Of a stretch of 64,000 nucleotides of DNA, positions 1 through 11,509 are shown piece by piece. A program made the position numbers and the translations under genes. Positions within the stretch are counted from its first letter, which is position 1; each line of letters opens with the position of its first letter. A model generated the notes under the pieces. It searched no databases and was not told the DNA's origin. It saw only the letters and a program-made list of their open reading frames with translations. Source of the stretch: Peronospora farinosa (taxonomy: Eukaryota > Oomycota > Peronosporomycetes > Peronosporales > Peronosporaceae); assembly GCA_947646735.1 (NCBI GenBank), contig CANTFK010000024.1, positions 496,001-560,000 of the forward strand, read 5' to 3'.

Positions 1-3000
1 CGACGGAGACGTTGGAAGTGGTGCCGGCACGTTCCATTGATACATTGGAGGATATTACAATAGAGACGACTGAGACAACGGAGACGTCTGAGATGTTGTC
101 GGAGGAACCATCCACTCAGGAAATGGCAAAAACCGGGCCGGGGGGGGGGGCGGGAAACCGAAGAGACCACGACGATTACGACCGTGACGGAAATGACGTC
201 GGTGCCTTCTACTGAAGAGACGGTAAAGGAAACGACGACGTTCACGACGGAGACGTTGGAAGTGGTGCCGGCACGTTCCATTGATACATTGGAGGATATT
301 ACAATGGAGACGACTGAGACAACGGAGACGTCTGAGATGTTGTCGGGGGAACCATCTACTCAGGAAATGGCAAATACCGAGGAGACCGCGACGGAGACGT
401 CGGAGGTGGAGTATGAGGAGCCATCTACTCAGGATATGGCGAAGACCGAAGAGACCACGACGATTACGACCGTGACGGAAATGACGTCGGTGCCTTCTAC
501 TGAAGAGACGGTAAAGGAAACGACGACGTTCACGACGGAGACGTTGGAAGTGGTGCCGGCACGTTCCATTGATAAATTGGAGGATATTACAATGGAGACG
601 ACTGAGACAACGGAGACGTCTGAAATGTTGTCGGAGGAATCATCTACCGAGGATATGGCAAATACCGAGGAGACCGCGACGGAGACGTCGGAGGTGGAGT
701 ATGAGGAGCCATCTACTCAGGATATGGCGAAGACCGAAGAGACCACGACGATTACGACCGTGACGGAAATGACGTCGGTGCCTTCTACTGAAGAGACGGT
801 AAAGGAACACGACGACGTTCACGACGGAGACGTTGGAAGTGGTGCCGGCACGTTCCATTGATACATTGGAGGATATTACAATGGAGACGACTGAGACAAC
901 GGAGACGTCTGAGAGGTTGTCGGGGGAACCATCCACTCAGGAAATGGCAAAAACCGAGGAGACCGCGACGGAGACGTCGGAGGTGGAGTATGAGGAGCCA
1001 TTTACTCAGGATATGGCGAAGACCGAAGAGACCACGACGATTACGACCGTGACGGAAATGACGTCGGTGCCTTCTACTGAAGAGACGGTAAAGGAAACGA
1101 CGACGTTCACGACGGAGACGTTGGAAGTGGTGCCGGCACGTTCCATTGATAAATTGGAGGATATTACAATGGAGACGACTGAGACAACGGAGACGTCTGA
1201 AATGTTGTCGGAGGAATCATCTACCGAGGATATGGCAAATACCGAGGAGACCGCGACGGAGACGTCGGAGGTGGAGTATGAGGAGCCATCTACTCAGGAT
1301 ATGGCGAAGACCGAAGAGACCACGACGATTACGACCGTGACGGAAATGACGTCGGTGCCTTCTACTGAAGAGACGGTAAAGGAAACGACGACGTTCACGA
1401 CGGAGACGTTGGAAGTGGTGCCGGCACGTTCCATTGATACATTGGAGGATATTACAATGGAGACGACTGAGACAACGGAGATGTTTGAGATGTTGTCGGA
1501 GGAATCATCTACCGAGGATTTGGCGAAGACCGAGGAGACCACGTCGCCTTACATCAGCGAGATGGAGGAGGTCATAACGAAGGCGCCGGAGGAAACGGAG
1601 TCATCGGAGGTGGTGTCTGACTTGCCGTTTATCCAGGAGATGGAAGTCGAGACCGAAGAGGTCACAATGCAAACGACCGTGACAACAGATGTAACGTCGG
1701 TGCTTTCCATTGAAGCGTCGAAGGAGATCACGACGAAGACGTCGGACATGGAAGGTAGCAGCCCTTTAATGACGTCCGGAATAATGGCCTCTTTAATGGA
1801 TTCTTCCGCCGAATTAACTCCTGACACTCCACTTATGAGTAGAATGTTATTCACGGTGGATCCACAAGCGAGTATCGTAATTGACGCGCCGAAGATTGGT
1901 TTCGCCAAGAAAACGATGAAGAAGGTCAAAGAGATTTTGAAGAAGGAAAAGGATGTTATAGCTGTGACGACGCATTCGTCCCATGAGACACGAAGTGTGC
2001 GTGCTGCTGCTGCATGGGGGGAAGAGGTCGGAAGCTATAATGCAGAATCTGCGCACATGAGGGATTTCAACCAAGCTTTGTTGTTACGTCGTGAGCAATC
2101 GCTGAGATTAGCTTTCGACAACATCACGTGTGCTGATCAAGTGAGTGAGAGCTCCAAGGAGCTAACGAATGTGGTGAAAAGTGTTACCGGCTATGCTGAC
2201 CCAGGCACGTTAAATGCGATAGTTGGAGCGGGCCGAGCCGGCAAGTCCGCCTTCCTAAGCGCCCTGGCAGGTGAAAAGGATCCAACGATGGGCAGCATTT
2301 TCTACAACGGGAACGAAGTTAGTGCTGTGGTGCGGCGTCGTGCCACAGGCTTCTGTTGGTTTGGTGATGAGCATGTAGTTTGGCATGGAACGACCACAGT
2401 TCGTGAAGCTTTGTGCTTCAGTGCCTACCTCCGCCAAGGCGACGATGTTCCTGAAACTCGTAGGCTCGAAACGATTGAATCTTGTCTCGAGCTCGTGGGA
2501 CTCACAGATCTGGCCGGACAGTACATAAGTTCATGCTCTACAGTGGAGACTCGCCTCGTCGCAATTGGGGTGGAGCTTGCATTCGCTCCAAGCATACTTC
2601 TTCTGGATGAGCCTACGAGCGGCCTCGACGCGGATAGTGCGCAAAGAATTATTTGCGTATTGGAACAAGTGGCCCGTACTGGCCGCACAGTCGTGTGCAG
2701 CATAGCTGATTCGTCACCTACCACCGAGTTGCGCGCATTCGATCGACTAGTCTTGCTGTCAAGAGGTGGTGAGACAATTTACCATGGTGAAACTCACCGA
2801 ATGGTGCAATATTTGGAAGCTCTTCCTGGCGTGAAGGGGTTAAGCAGTGGCAAGAGCATTACTGCATGGGCACTCGAAAGTGTGGGCGTAAGATCCACAA
2901 TCTCTCTCGCGGCTCGCACGAACACGAAGAAGAAAAAGCATCGGCGTGCTGGCTCAATGTTAAGTACTTCAGATATTGTTAACTGTGAGAAGGAGACCCG

Positions 3001-4117
3001 GTTTGTGCAGTTGTTCCAACGCAGTGAAGTTAAGCGAAAGCTGCTTACACAAATGCAGCGTGCGGGCTATCTGCATCCAGACTCGAAAGAGCAGCACGCA
3101 CTAATTACAGCTTACAGAAGCGGAAACCTGCGGGTGCAGGCGTCTTCGTGGGATACGCAGATGAAGTGGCTTGTCCGACGCGTTATACTCTCCTACTCAC
3201 GCAGCTTGTGTTCGATTTGCTCGGTGACAATGACATTAGCAACGACCATGAAGTGGCAACTCCTTGGAGTAGTAGGAGTACTCATGGCGACCTTGATGTG
3301 GTTCGTCTGGGTCCGCATTGCAACGAGGAGCACGGAGTATGACACTTTCGATGGAGTAAATTACGGTGCATCACTAATTGCATGGTCGACTCTAGTACTA
3401 GGAGCTAGCTTCGTGCTCGGCGCAATCGCCAGGTCTGGTCACGGAAATGCTTGGAGGGAGAATGCGTGCTGGCGTCGTGAGCAGGCTTGGCAAGCGTATC
3501 CTGCAGTGGCTTACCACTTCTGTTCCAGCGTTGTGGAGCTGGTATTTGTGCTTGGGATCACGCTTGTAGCTGCAATGCTTACATTCACCCTGTTCGGATT
3601 TTGGTCAATTACCAAGAGCGGCAACTTTGCCCTCTACTGGTTCACTCTCGCAATCTTCGCTCTAGGACAGGTGTACCTAGCCCAGTGGCTTGTGCGGTTG
3701 GTACCACGTGAAAGCATTGCTGCAGTTGCAGGCACTGGCGTCAATCTGCTTCCGCTGCTGTCATTCGTGTGGTCTTGGAGGAGTAGTGCTGTGAGCAGAC
3801 TGATGTCTTTGTTAGTGTCTTTGACGCCTCAACACTATGCACTTCAGGTACTGCAAGCACTCGTATTTGATGCTGCCGCCGACTCGTGCGTCTATGATGG
3901 TGGTGGCATTCAAGCTGAAAGTGAGCTGCCATGTCGCGATTTACGGTTGATTCCATCGGATGAACGCTACTTCAATAAGGATTTCTTGTACGCGGAGATC
4001 AAGTACAGTGTCGAACGCGGCAGCGTGGCTCTTCGTCTTTTTAAGCTGGGAGTGTTTCTGGCGATGTTCCGCTTCCTCGCGATCGTTGCCCTAAAGAAGC
4101 GGCAAACCCCTTCATGA
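1..4117 (+). CDS. ABCG-type half transporter with N-terminal Thr/Glu repeat region (5' partial)
   Basis: The clean reading frame runs 833-4117 (1,094 aa); the same protein repeat continues upstream in two other frames to the left edge, so the true start is outside the window. Roughly the first 220 residues of that frame are Thr/Glu-rich repeat. An ABC ATPase domain follows: Walker A GAGRAGKS near residue 468, Walker B with catalytic Glu and D-loop LLLDEPTSGLD near residue 590, then a C-terminal ABC2-type membrane domain (about residues 790-1085) with several hydrophobic helices. This NBD-TMD order is that of the ABCG (WHITE/PDR) family, which exports lipids or drugs. The Q-loop region reads WFGDEH, the LSGGQ signature is replaced by CSTVET and the H-loop histidine is missing (CSIADSS), so ATPase activity is doubtful. 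Frame changes sit near 135-150 and 806. Transporter identity is secure; substrate unknown. Confidence 0.85.
8..1546 (+). repeat. 288-bp (96-codon) tandem repeat inside the ABCG gene
   Basis: The motif beginning gttggaagtggtgcc recurs at 11, 255, 543, 832, 1120 and 1408, giving spacings of 244, 288, 289, 288 and 288 bp. Each full unit encodes 96 residues rich in Thr, Glu and Ser (for example ETTETTETSEMLSEE). The first interval lacks 44 bp and contains a run of Gs at 138-147; the third has one extra base at about 806. Both changes shift the frame. Copies are nearly identical, including at silent sites, which indicates recent amplification or homogenisation. Confidence 0.95.
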
Positions 4118-4320
4118 TATACAGATGCTAATAAGCAGAAGTGAATATTGCAGTTGATGTTCTGGGTAAATGATATAATTATGTTGTTGCGTACGAAGCT
4201 TGCCTTGTACACGCTTACTGTGCGTCGCATAATGTGAGAGAAGAATGGAACCAGCTTTTAAAGGCTGTCGAACCGGTGTTATTCTGGCAGCAAATATTGA
4301 GTTTACGCTCGTGTCCTTGC

Positions 4321-6497
4321 TCACAGCCATCGAACCATCAGTGATGCGTTCTCGAGCTTACCCTCTTCAATGGATAACGTATCATTGTAGGCCACCGCGC
4401 TGAGTGGGAACGCAGTGCGCAGTTCAAATGCACGTCCTCGAGCCTCCGGGACCTTGTTCTTCACAAACGACCACACCATAGCTAGTGGATCGGTCTTCAG
4501 GAAGCGCCGCGTTAAGCGAGAACCATCGGGCACACGGATCTGTACTCGGGTAACGTTGGGCGATCCAGCTTGACCCAAACAAACAACAGCAGATAGTCAG
4601 ATAGTGAACTAGGATAGGTGTGGAAGAGTTGGACATGCAATTACCATCGGGCTCTGGGGTTAAGGCCACAACCGGCTCCTGTATCGTCTCCTCTTCATGT
4701 TTTTTTTCATGGTCTAAGGCGTCTGCCGTTTGCTTCATTTCGCCTTCGTCACTGTCGCCGTTATTACCCTGCATCGACGCAGCGATTGCAGCAGCCAGTT
4801 GATCATCTTCTGATGCATCCATGATGTTAGTATCAACCTCCTGCAGTGAATCAAGAAAAGGTTTAGTGCACTCTTCTTTAATAGGTACACAGCCACTTCG
4901 ATCCGGCACCTTCTTTTCTTCACTCGGCGGCACATTAAGCGTTTGCATACAGCAGAAATCCGACACTGCCGCAAAAAGACACATAACCAAGTCAAACTGA
5001 AGACAAGTAGCTGGTTTGCTCCCAGCATTTTCGTTGCCGTACATTTTTCAGTCATGTCCTGCGGCTCAAGAAACCCCGTCCATCGCTGTCGGATTTCTCC
5101 TGTCCGCGGGTGAATGACCACGACAGTCGGAAGCGAGTCACGATCAATCTGGTAGAGGCTACAAAACTTTTTGCCATGGTCCGACGCCCAGTAGTTCTGT
5201 GCAACAACAGCAGCATTGGCATAAGTTTGTAAGCACCAGTATCACGACTTTGTGAGACCCCTCTGCATCCCGCTGACGAGATCTAAAGAACGAAGTTACA
5301 TGATGTACCTGCCAGAACACAAAGCCGCTTGCCACAAGATTTTGCACCACGTCGTCACTCCACGTGTCACGATTAAGCATGTGGCTTGCGAAGACGATCT
5401 CGTCCTGGATGTTCACCATGAGCCACTTTCCCTCGTTCTTTGCATGAGTACGAGCCTACAGTCACCACGACAGAACCGCAACATCAGCATTCGGATCGTG
5501 CGATACTGACAATAACTATCAAACGGACAAAAGCACGCACATCGGCGTAAGTCCCCTGAAACATGATAGCCGTCGGTGGCTGAAACAGCGTGCTCAAGTC
5601 ACGTGTGCGCTCGGCACCGTCTGCATTGTGTGAGCTGTTCGTAGCTTCTCCAAATGCCACTGCGCCGGGGTCTCCAAAGGCCGTCGAAATGCTGCTACCA
5701 GTCAATGCCGCGATGCTCTCAGCCGCAAAGTCGCGATTCTGGTCGCGCACGTGGCGCATCGGTCGCACTGCATCCAACCACGGCAACAAACACCAACATG
5801 AGTCCTTCTTGTTCTATCAGTCAGCGTCGTCTGCTGTACGCACACAGGTTCATCTCCGCGCCCACGAGACGCTGTCGCTTGGACGGATCAGGCGCGCGAA
5901 CAGCATTCTCACTGCATCGCACCAAAAATAACATCAGCAACTTGATAGTCAGCTGAGACAGCTCAATGCCTCCATAGACAGGGACGCACTCTTCTCCGTA
6001 GGCTGCTGCAATGGCAGCAGCTGTAGCTGCGTCCATGTCCGATATCGGGGCTGAAGGAGGACTGAAAGTAGCGCTGGGACTTGGTGCAGCTTGATGCGGA
6101 GCTGCAAACGCCATTGAAGCGCTCTGACCCCCGCTCTCCATGTACAGATTGACCTGGAATAACCATGGATTTTTATTAGCACAAAGGGAATTGGAAGCAC
6201 ACAAATACGACAGGATAAAGCTCTACAAACCGCTTCATCTAGCTGCCAATTGGTGAGCTATCATTTTGACGTTATAACAATGTTAAAACAAGGATTAAAT
6301 AAGAGAATATAAAGTGGGATATAATAGTAAAAACCTCTAGGAACTGCAATGCGCTACCAGAGTCGGCACCGGTGATGTTCATGAACCTGCAGCACATAGT
6401 AAAAAGACGATATTTAGAGAGAGAGAGAGCATCGTAAAGAGTAAAAAAGATGACGCAACGAGGCCAATGCTTCTTGCGAGTCACGAGCGTCTGCCAT
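4321..6497 (-). CDS. UBA-UAS-UIM-UBX domain protein (UBXN7-like p97/Cdc48 adaptor)
   Basis: Ten exons on the minus strand: 6497-6460, 6386-6335, 6257-6231, 6153-5960, 5911-5844, 5767-5541, 5455-5309, 5196-5043, 4965-4645, 4568-4321. All introns are GT-AG, phases are consistent, and the sum is 1,476 nt (491 aa), close to UBXN7. Exons 1-4 build a UBA-like domain ending VNLYMESGG. Exons 6-8 encode a UAS thioredoxin-like domain (LFQPPTAIMFQGTYAD, WLMVNIQDE, LNRDTWSDDVV, NYWASDHG). Exon 9 has a UIM (DDQLAAAIAASMQ). Exon 10 is the UBX domain (TRVQIRVPDGSR to the terminal SLMVRWL). UBXN7-type proteins link ubiquitylated substrates to the p97/Cdc48 segregase; that role is inferred from family. Start is the ATG at 6497 that opens the UBA helix. 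The gene is convergent with the ABC transporter. Confidence 0.9.
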
Positions 6498-7591
6498 TTT
6501 TGCTATTGGGATAAGGATTTTATTACGACGACCAGGTAATAACTAATCTTCTTTGTGAAGGGGTACTAAAATCTAGATGTTAGTGTACCCCCGTTTTAGC
6601 TAAAACATAGCTTGTAGTAATAACGGGTATACAGACTCTGATTTACAGCGATGACGTGATACGATCGAAAATTAAATATTAATTTTGACAAGAACATCAT
6701 TTTAGTGAATATGTTTATGTATCTTAAAAGTGTATGTATGTAAACGCGTTACGCGGCCCAAAGTGGCCCAAAATGACTCAACTTCCGCATGCGTCGGATT
6801 ATTGCTCATTCTCTACATTTCTCTCTACTCTCGCTCGCCGATTGCGGCGTCCAGCTTCACAAACAAACCTTATCAGAATGTGATTCCATCCGTTTCGATT
6901 TGGACCGAAGCTGCATGTCAGGGATCAGTCTGGCTGACCCGTCTGGGATAGCCGGTTTAGCACCCAGCCTCATTTTCAAGGCGTCACCTGCTTCCTGCAT
7001 GTGCTCAGGTTTGGTCAGACGGTCCCATAAGGTAGATCAGGCTTGATGGAGAGAGTTGACGCGGCAGTCATGGCGGACATTGCAAGACTGACCACTAGCA
7101 TCGTATGGGCCATTATACCCGTACATGTAAAGCAAGATGCTACGACGGCGTTCGCCTTCCTGAACAAATGCAACTAGCAAAAGTTGCTTTAGCCATTGTC
7201 CTGTATCAATCTTACAATATCAGGTGTCTGCTTCGAGCAACAGTGTACGAGCACTCACGTTCCATTAGCATTCCGTCCAAGACTAATGGACACACATGCT
7301 TAACACATTTGCACCTTTTTGTGCGTGCTCATTCTGCTGATTCCACCTCATGGGCTACATGAGAGATACTCCAAAAGGGCACGTCATGGCTGGAGTTTAG
7401 AGTCTCGGTGTCATACTACTGCCCTCTTTGTCATCCTCAATGATTTGAGTTTTCTGCTTCGTACATTGTGACGCGCTTGAACTTGAGTCCCTTATCCTCT
7501 CAAACGGAATGTAGATCCTGTCACAAACAGCTGGTTGATGTTGCAGTGTGGCCGGAGGGATGACTTGCCCCATCCATAATCGACTCCACTG
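6498..7591. other. Intergenic region between divergent UBXN7-like and fructokinase genes
   Basis: About 1.1 kb without a gene that can be defended. Short open frames occur (for example 6730-6951 and 7105-7362 on +), but they show no family motif, are broken by stops in all frames, and have no splice-consistent extension. The stretch must hold both promoters. Degenerate coding or transposon remnants cannot be excluded. Confidence 0.5.
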
Positions 7592-7601
7592 CCATCCGAT
7601 C

Positions 7602-7623
7602 TCACTTCACTTTGGAATTTTCC
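7602..7623 (+). promoter_or_regulatory. Oomycete-type initiator (Inr) plus FPR-like core promoter
   Basis: TCACTTCACTTTGG at 7602 followed by AATTTTCC at 7616 resembles the oomycete Inr (TCATTYYNCA-like) with the adjoining flanking promoter region (WTTTNC). It lies 46-67 bp before the fructokinase ATG at 7669, which fits the short 5' leaders of oomycete genes. It was recognised by eye only. Confidence 0.45.
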
Positions 7624-7668
7624 CTCTCCCCCTCAAGACTCGAATTTCCTCCCCAGTCTTTATTAAAA

Positions 7669-8559
7669 ATGACCCGTTTTGCTGGTGTTGAAGTTGGTGG
7701 CACGACGTGGATGGCGGCCATTGCCGAGGACCACCCAGAAAACATTCTGGAAAAATTTGAAGTCGATACGACGACACCCGATGAAACCATGGGCGCTGTG
7801 GTTGACTGGCTCAAGGCGCGTACATTTGACTCGATTGGTATTGCCTCATTTGGTCCCGTTGATTTAAACAAAAAGTCACCAACGTATGGCTACATTACAA
7901 GTACACCCAAACCCAATTGGGGCAACACGGACGTTGTAGGCGTGTTCAAGCGGGAATTTCCCGGCGTGCCCATTGGATTTGACACGGACGTGAATGCTCC
8001 GGCGCTGTACGAGGTCGCGTACGGTGGCCATGGCGATATCAGCAGTGCCGTGTACATTACAGTGGGCACGGGTGTCGGTGTCGGTGTGTGCACGAACGGC
8101 AACGCCATCCACGGCTTCATGCATCCGGAAGGTGGCCACATTATGGTTCCGCCTGCCCCGCAGGACATTGAGGCGGACTTTAAGGGCGTGTGTCCGTTCC
8201 ATGGCAACTGTGTCGAAGGAATGGTGGCTGCAGGCTCCATCGCTGCGCGTACGGGCGTGGACCGTCGTGACCTCGCTAACATCTCGGACGATGACCCAGT
8301 GTGGGACACGATTGCGCATTACCTGGCCAACCTTTGCGTCAATGTGACGTTTCTCACGTCTCCGGACGTGATTGTGATTGGTGGCGGGATTGCTCGTCGC
8401 GAAAAGCTCTTTGATTTGATCCGTGAAAAGTTTATCGCGCGTGTAAACAAGTATGGACAGCAGCCGCCTGTGGAGAAGTACATTCGAGCGTCGTTCCATG
8501 CGTCCATTGGTCTCGTGAGCTCGCTGCATTTGGCCCGTCTAGAGCTGGAGCAGAAGTAA
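7669..8559 (+). CDS. ROK-family fructokinase, bacterial type
   Basis: A 296-aa intronless protein. The ATG at 7669 (MTRFAGVEVGG) is chosen because the ROK phosphate-binding motif GVEVGGTTW starts right after it; the 19 upstream codons are probably leader. Conserved segments are FGPVDLNKKSPTYGYI, catalytic-Asp region FDTDVNAPAL, the glycine-rich VGTGVGVGV loop, and the zinc-binding site HPEGGH plus CPFHGNCVEG. This is the pattern of bacterial ScrK/GmuE fructokinases, which phosphorylate fructose (or mannose) with ATP in the cytosol. The last 16 bp of the gene belong to a 58-bp tandem duplication. Similarity to bacterial enzymes and lack of introns suggest lateral acquisition; this is inference. 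It is convergent with VPS33. Confidence 0.9.
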   Translation: MTRFAGVEVGGTTWMAAIAEDHPENILEKFEVDTTTPDETMGAVVDWLKARTFDSIGIASFGPVDLNKKSPTYGYITSTPKPNWGNTDVVGVFKREFPGVPIGFDTDVNAPALYEVAYGGHGDISSAVYITVGTGVGVGVCTNGNAIHGFMHPEGGHIMVPPAPQDIEADFKGVCPFHGNCVEGMVAAGSIAARTGVDRRDLANISDDDPVWDTIAHYLANLCVNVTFLTSPDVIVIGGGIARREKLFDLIREKFIARVNKYGQQPPVEKYIRASFHASIGLVSSLHLARLELEQK

Positions 8560-8660
8560 CGATGAGAAGCAGCTCTGCCGTGTCGCGTCCAGGTCCTCCT
8601 CGCTGGAGCAGAAGTAACGATGAGAAGCAGTCTCTGCCGTGTCGCGTCCAGGTCCTCCTC
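8544..8660. repeat. 58/59-bp tandem duplication covering the fructokinase stop codon
   Basis: Copy 1 (8544-8601) holds the final codons, the stop and 42 bp of 3' flank; copy 2 (8602-8660) is identical except for one inserted T (agcagtctctg against agcagctctg). The functional stop at 8557-8559 is in copy 1. Confidence 0.95.
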
Positions 8661-9536
8661 GTATTCGAAGTAGAAGGTAGTCAGATAGAAGCGAGGAGGG
8701 CAATAGTCCTGTACAAATCTGTAGTTGGTCGCGCTTTTGGTCTAATTACATGACGTGTGTTGTGTATCAAAATGACGTCTTCACCAATTCCCAAGCAGTA
8801 CGAGTGATGGTATCGTTCGAGAGCGTTCTCATGTCCACTTCGCGCCGGCGCTGTGGGAGCATATCCTTGCTACAGAGTACTGTAGCAGCATTACTCCAGC
8901 GCTTAAAAATGTGGTACCGTGATGCAAGAGAATGCTCGAGCTACTCGATTAACGCGCTACTTGTCAGCCATCACTCCGCGTGTTTTGCTGGTATGACGCC
9001 ATCAGGACCTATTGATCGATCTCGCTTGCATTCGCAACTTTTTCCACGCTTGATTTCTCTGCAAACCTTTAGACCGCATCCTTTTTGAGCGTCCTGTTGG
9101 TGACGTCGTAATGGCTTCTTACTACTTGTAATTGACTCGGCGCTGGAGCTTACAGAGGTCTGTAAACATGACCATTAGTATCTGGACAATCGTTATTGGA
9201 CTGTTAGCCTACAAACACTCGGATGTCCGTATGAATGTTTCTGCATTGCTTGGGGTATGTCGGAAGCTTTGCTTTCAGTAAGGAAAGGGTTTCTTTGGAT
9301 GTACCACCAACACTTTGACACGGCACATCTAGCATCAGCAAGCAACCCCATAGAAACTACAACAATGCCAACTACGTCTGCACACTCAAGCGTCGTCTAG
9401 TCGACAGGCATGAAAGCAGAACTGCAAGAAAGTGGGGTCAGAGCAGAGCAATTCCAAACCAACGAGCGACATTATTTGCCTTCTTCTAATCACTGGCCGT
9501 CTCCACTCGCCTTCTTGGGCGTAACCACTCACTAGC
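8661..9536. other. Intergenic region between convergent fructokinase and VPS33
   Basis: No supported gene. The longest open frame (8750-9088, +, 112 aa) shows no recognisable domain. A read-through in another frame (around 8820-8900) faintly resembles an F-box-type helix but is broken by stops; it is not called. Confidence 0.5.
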
Positions 9537-11509
9537 TTACAGCTTCAAAAAGCGCAGGACCTCCTTGTCGAAGCACGACTTGAGCAGCGTATCGCCGTTG
9601 ATGATCTTTGTCGTTGCCACAACAATGTCGTATGGGCCTTTTCATACAAAAACACAACAAACAACGTGAGAAACAAGGTATTGGCTCATGGCGACTGAAT
9701 TGCAGACAACTTACAGTCGGGCTGGCGAGACACGTGACGCAGAGCTGCGATCTCCATAAAGGTTACACCACCCAGATAGTACACGAGCAGCACTTTGCGC
9801 TCCTCGGTACCAAAATTATCCAGATTAGAAGCGGCAGCAGAAGCAGCGGGATCGTCACCTGAACGTTTACCGGTCGTCTGCGTAACCTCTCCTGAGGCCC
9901 CCGGAAGCTGACGCAATCCTTCCTGCACAGCGCTCCAACCACGGGGCTTGATAGCGCTTTCTACAATGCGTACAGACAGCGGAGCATAACCAGCAGCGTG
10001 GCTGCGACTGACATAAGCGCAGTCGCGCGGGTTGCGAGGATCCACGTCATCATTGAGCAACCGGAAGGATTTACGAGCGAGACCAAAGCCTCTAGCATCG
10101 CTCCATAGGGTATCACGCTTACAAAGTAGCCCAGCCTTTTCCAGGTTAGTCAGTGCCAGCATCATCTCGAAGCCGTACGTCTGCACGAGCTCTCGACTGA
10201 GATGTATGTAGTTTTTTGTCTTGACACCACCTGCAGCCACAGATTGCAGACAGAAGTGACGCAAGACGCCAAGCAGCGGCTCTTGAAAACCAATACGCTC
10301 CTCGAGCTGCTCGAAGATCGTCTCACCGGTAAGAACCAGGTTCTCTGCGTCCTTGAGATCACGGAATCTCTTCGAGTCTGTGGTCTTCTTGATGAGCTCG
10401 GCCAGGTTAATGTGTTGCTGCAGTGATTGATAGTTTTGCTTGAGACCTGGGATACGCTTGACAAACTCTCGAATCTCGCTGATCGAGGCATCTCGATTCT
10501 TACGGAACTCGTCGTACCGCTCGCGAATCTCCCGCGCCTGCTGCTGCAGGTTCATGCCAAGTCGCTCAACATGGTAGTCGCGCACTTCTGCGTACAACTT
10601 ATCGTTCGAATTGAGCGGCACTGACACTTGAGCGGGTCGGTTGGTGTTTCCCGAGTTGGGTCCGTCATCGTCTGCAATGAGCTCGGAGTCCACCGTAACG
10701 AACCCATGTGTAATGCCCAGAATCTCGTCCAGCAGTCCTTCGTACGTCATAGGGCTACACATGGGCGTGACAAGATCCACGTTGCGATCAATCAGAACAA
10801 GTGTGTCAATCTCTGGGTCCAAAACACCAATGGGGTTACCTGCCACCTCTTGCTCACGACGAAAGTGCGCCATCATCTGATAAATGATTTTTGCCATCGT
10901 GCCTTTGTACTTGACATGTGGGATCATACCAAACACGGTCTGAAGTTTAATGAGGGAAGCTGCAACAGTGTGAAGATTACTCTTGTCTCCGTCCACGTAA
11001 AACTCTTTAAAACACGAATCCAGCTCCAGTGTCAACACGTCATCATCAAAAGGAATGAGGTCTAATTTGTATTCCCCAACACTCACACTCCCAAAGACGC
11101 CTTCTTTCTTCAGTACCTCATCACATACGAGTGTACGACGACTAACATAATACAAATGAAAACGTTTCTTGGACGATGACGATGACGATGACTTGTCTGC
11201 TCCTAAATCACGAATGTACTTGGCTACATAACGTACTGCACGTACAGATGGTCGAACAAGAAACAGTACAGACTCACAGGAAGTCTTGACTGTCTTTCCA
11301 AATGCATGAAAATCTTTAACCCCGTGGTCTTTAAGCACTGCTGTTCCGTCTACGAGTACGTGATTTAGTGGCCCATTTAACTCGGGATCTAATACAAAAC
11401 AAATGTCTTTTCCAACTGAATCTAAGATTGAAAACAATTCACGTCGAGAATCCTCACGTAATACCGCTAGATTTAAGACTCCATTTTCAAGGGTACATGC
11501 TTTCGACAT
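9537..11509 (-). CDS. VPS33: Vacuolar sorting SM protein VPS33
   Basis: Two exons: 11509-9715 and 9637-9537, with a 77-bp GTAAGT...AG intron; total 1,896 nt, 631 aa, the usual VPS33 length. Sec1/Munc18 fold signatures include YVSRRTLVCDEVL, the strongly VPS33-like DTLVLIDRNVDLVTPMCSP and MTYEGLLDEILGI, LYAEVRDYH, and ETYGFEMMLALTNLEKAGLL-like sequence near residue 450 (here beginning QTYGFE). The second exon supplies the conserved end YDIVVATTKIINGDTLLKS. VPS33 is the SNARE-binding SM subunit of the HOPS and CORVET tethering complexes acting in endosome-vacuole fusion. The gene is divergent from NDUFAF7 with 172 bp between the ATGs. A serine run lies near residue 109. Confidence 0.93.

Noticed and set aside
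281..1340. Arg-rich plus-strand frames of about 64 aa repeated in the ABCG repeat
   Set aside because: They are alternate-frame readings of the Thr/Glu repeat and appear once per unit.
640..1929. Ser/Val-rich minus-strand frames opposite the ABCG repeat
   Set aside because: Reverse-strand shadows of the same repeat, with no domain or start context.
6730..7362. Short plus-strand ORFs before the fructokinase
   Set aside because: No motif, broken in all frames, and no splice-consistent extension.
7876..8529. 217-aa minus-strand ORF opposite fructokinase
   Set aside because: Antisense shadow of a well-supported gene, His/Arg-rich from codon bias.
8750..9088. 112-aa ORF between fructokinase and VPS33
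   Set aside because: No recognisable family; faint F-box resemblance only in another, interrupted frame.
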